Assembly (NCBI GenBank): GCA_028293005.1 | Contig: JAQGLH010000027.1 | Span: forward strand, 1 to 5,709 | Source: Alphaproteobacteria bacterium | GTDB lineage: Bacteria; Pseudomonadota; Alphaproteobacteria; Sphingomonadales; Sphingomonadaceae | Length of the DNA: 5,709 nucleotides | Direction of reading: 5' to 3' | Shown: piece after piece, positions 5,086 through 5,709 of the stretch | How positions within the stretch are numbered: position 1 is the stretch's first letter | Layout: each line of letters opens with the position of its first letter | Notes under the pieces: generated by a model | The model's database searches: none | What the model was told of the DNA's origin: nothing | Seen by the model: only the letters and a program-made list of their open reading frames with translations | Translations under genes and position numbers: made by a program

Positions 5086-5709
5086 CATGCTCTCGCGAAC
5101 CGCCGCGAGCCTCTACTGGATGGGCCGCTACATGGAGCGCGCCGAATTCACGACGCGCCTGATCGAGGCGACGATCCGGCTCGGCTCGCTGTCCGCTCGC
5201 CGTGGCACCGACGGAGCGTGGAAGAGCGCGCTCGCGGTGGTCGGCGCGAGCGACCCGTTGGACGCGAGGGGTGAAAGCCTCGGCGCCTTCAGCGCGCGTC
5301 GCCATCTCGCGCTCAGCAAGGACAATCCAAGCTCGATCCGATCGTGCATCTCGCGCGCTCGCGACAACGCCCGTGCGGCGCGCAACGTGCTCACCCACGA
5401 AGTGTGGGAGGCGATCAACCGCGCTTGGCTGATCATCCGCGACCGCACCAGCCCGGGCGGCACCCGCGCAACGCTCAACCTGGTCGAGGACCTCAAGGCG
5501 GAGACGCGCGGCTTCGAAGGCGCGCTGGCGCGTATGCTGCGCAGCGAGGCCTATTGGTTCATGCGCCTCGGATCCGTGGTCGAGCGCGGCGACAACACCG
5601 CGCGCTTGCTCGACGTCAAATATTATCTTTTGCTGCCCGAGGGCGAGCAGGTCGGCGGCACGCTCGACCGCGACCAATGGATGACGATCCTCCAGATCGT
5701 CTCCGGCCA
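5078..5709 (+). CDS. Alpha-E domain protein, partial (runs off the right edge)
   Basis: The first 210 residues of an alpha-helical alpha-E (DUF403) protein; the family is usually a little over 300 residues, so about a third is missing beyond the window. Diagnostic sequence is SLYWMGRYMERAE at 11-23 and, as an internal echo, YWFMRLGSVVERGDNTARLLDVKYYLLL from 159 onward, with conserved Arg, Glu and Asp-Asn residues. VWEAINRAW (about 109-117) is another family block. No catalytic fold is recognised. In comparative genomics the domain is tied to circularly permuted ATP-grasp enzymes, transglutaminase-like proteins and sometimes proteasome-like proteases, which suggests a partner or accessory role in the same peptide-modification pathway. 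Translation is almost certainly coupled to the ATP-grasp gene through the eight-base overlap. No stop codon occurs in frame before the window end. Confidence 0.93.
   Translation, partial: MADMLSRTAASLYWMGRYMERAEFTTRLIEATIRLGSLSARRGTDGAWKSALAVVGASDPLDARGESLGAFSARRHLALSKDNPSSIRSCISRARDNARAARNVLTHEVWEAINRAWLIIRDRTSPGGTRATLNLVEDLKAETRGFEGALARMLRSEAYWFMRLGSVVERGDNTARLLDVKYYLLLPEGEQVGGTLDRDQWMTILQIVSG

Noticed and set aside
3607..5088. Long minus-strand open frames (232 and 259 codons) opposite the ATP-grasp gene
   Set aside because: These are shadows of a strongly conserved plus-strand enzyme and show no family motifs of their own.

Overview
The window is GC-rich, densely coding DNA from an alphaproteobacterium, most likely a sphingomonad. 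This is inferred from the CobT C-terminus, a DivK-type receiver next to a DUF3572 gene, and a circularly permuted ATP-grasp plus alpha-E gene pair, not from a database search. There are no rRNA or tRNA genes, insertion sequences, phage genes or CRISPR arrays. No stretch over 300 bases lacks a gene.

Layout. (1) Positions 1-935 hold the C-terminal half of cobT (cobaltochelatase subunit). Its reading frame is interrupted by an in-frame TAA at 33-35, so the intact ORF begins only at 168. (2) Positions 936-1162 are non-coding and begin with a 12-bp tandem repeat just after the cobT stop. (3) A 62-residue soluble protein of unknown function lies at 1163-1351 (+). (4) Facing it is a secreted glycine-zipper protein at 1520-1987 (-), with a Tyr-Arg-Gly-Asp repeat tract and its own intrinsic terminator at 1401-1441. 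(5) divK (2125-2544, -) and a DUF3572 gene (2580-2882, +) diverge from a gap of only 35 bp. The DUF3572 gene overlaps a HAD-family hydrolase gene (2879-3517, +) that starts at TTG. (6) After a 113-bp gap that may hold a promoter, a circularly permuted ATP-grasp gene (3631-5085, +) overlaps by 8 nt an alpha-E gene (5078 onward, +), which runs off the right edge.

How the genes relate. DivK is a single-domain receiver of the cell-cycle phosphorelay. The DUF3572 and HAD genes look like a small translationally coupled operon. The ATP-grasp and alpha-E genes are the front of a widespread but poorly characterised cluster, predicted by comparative genomics to make or modify peptide or amide bonds. 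It usually continues with a transglutaminase-like protein and often a proteasome-like protease. That is the most interesting system here, though it is a known predicted system and not new. The most notable anomaly is the cobT stop codon, which is either a real nonsense mutation or a sequence error.
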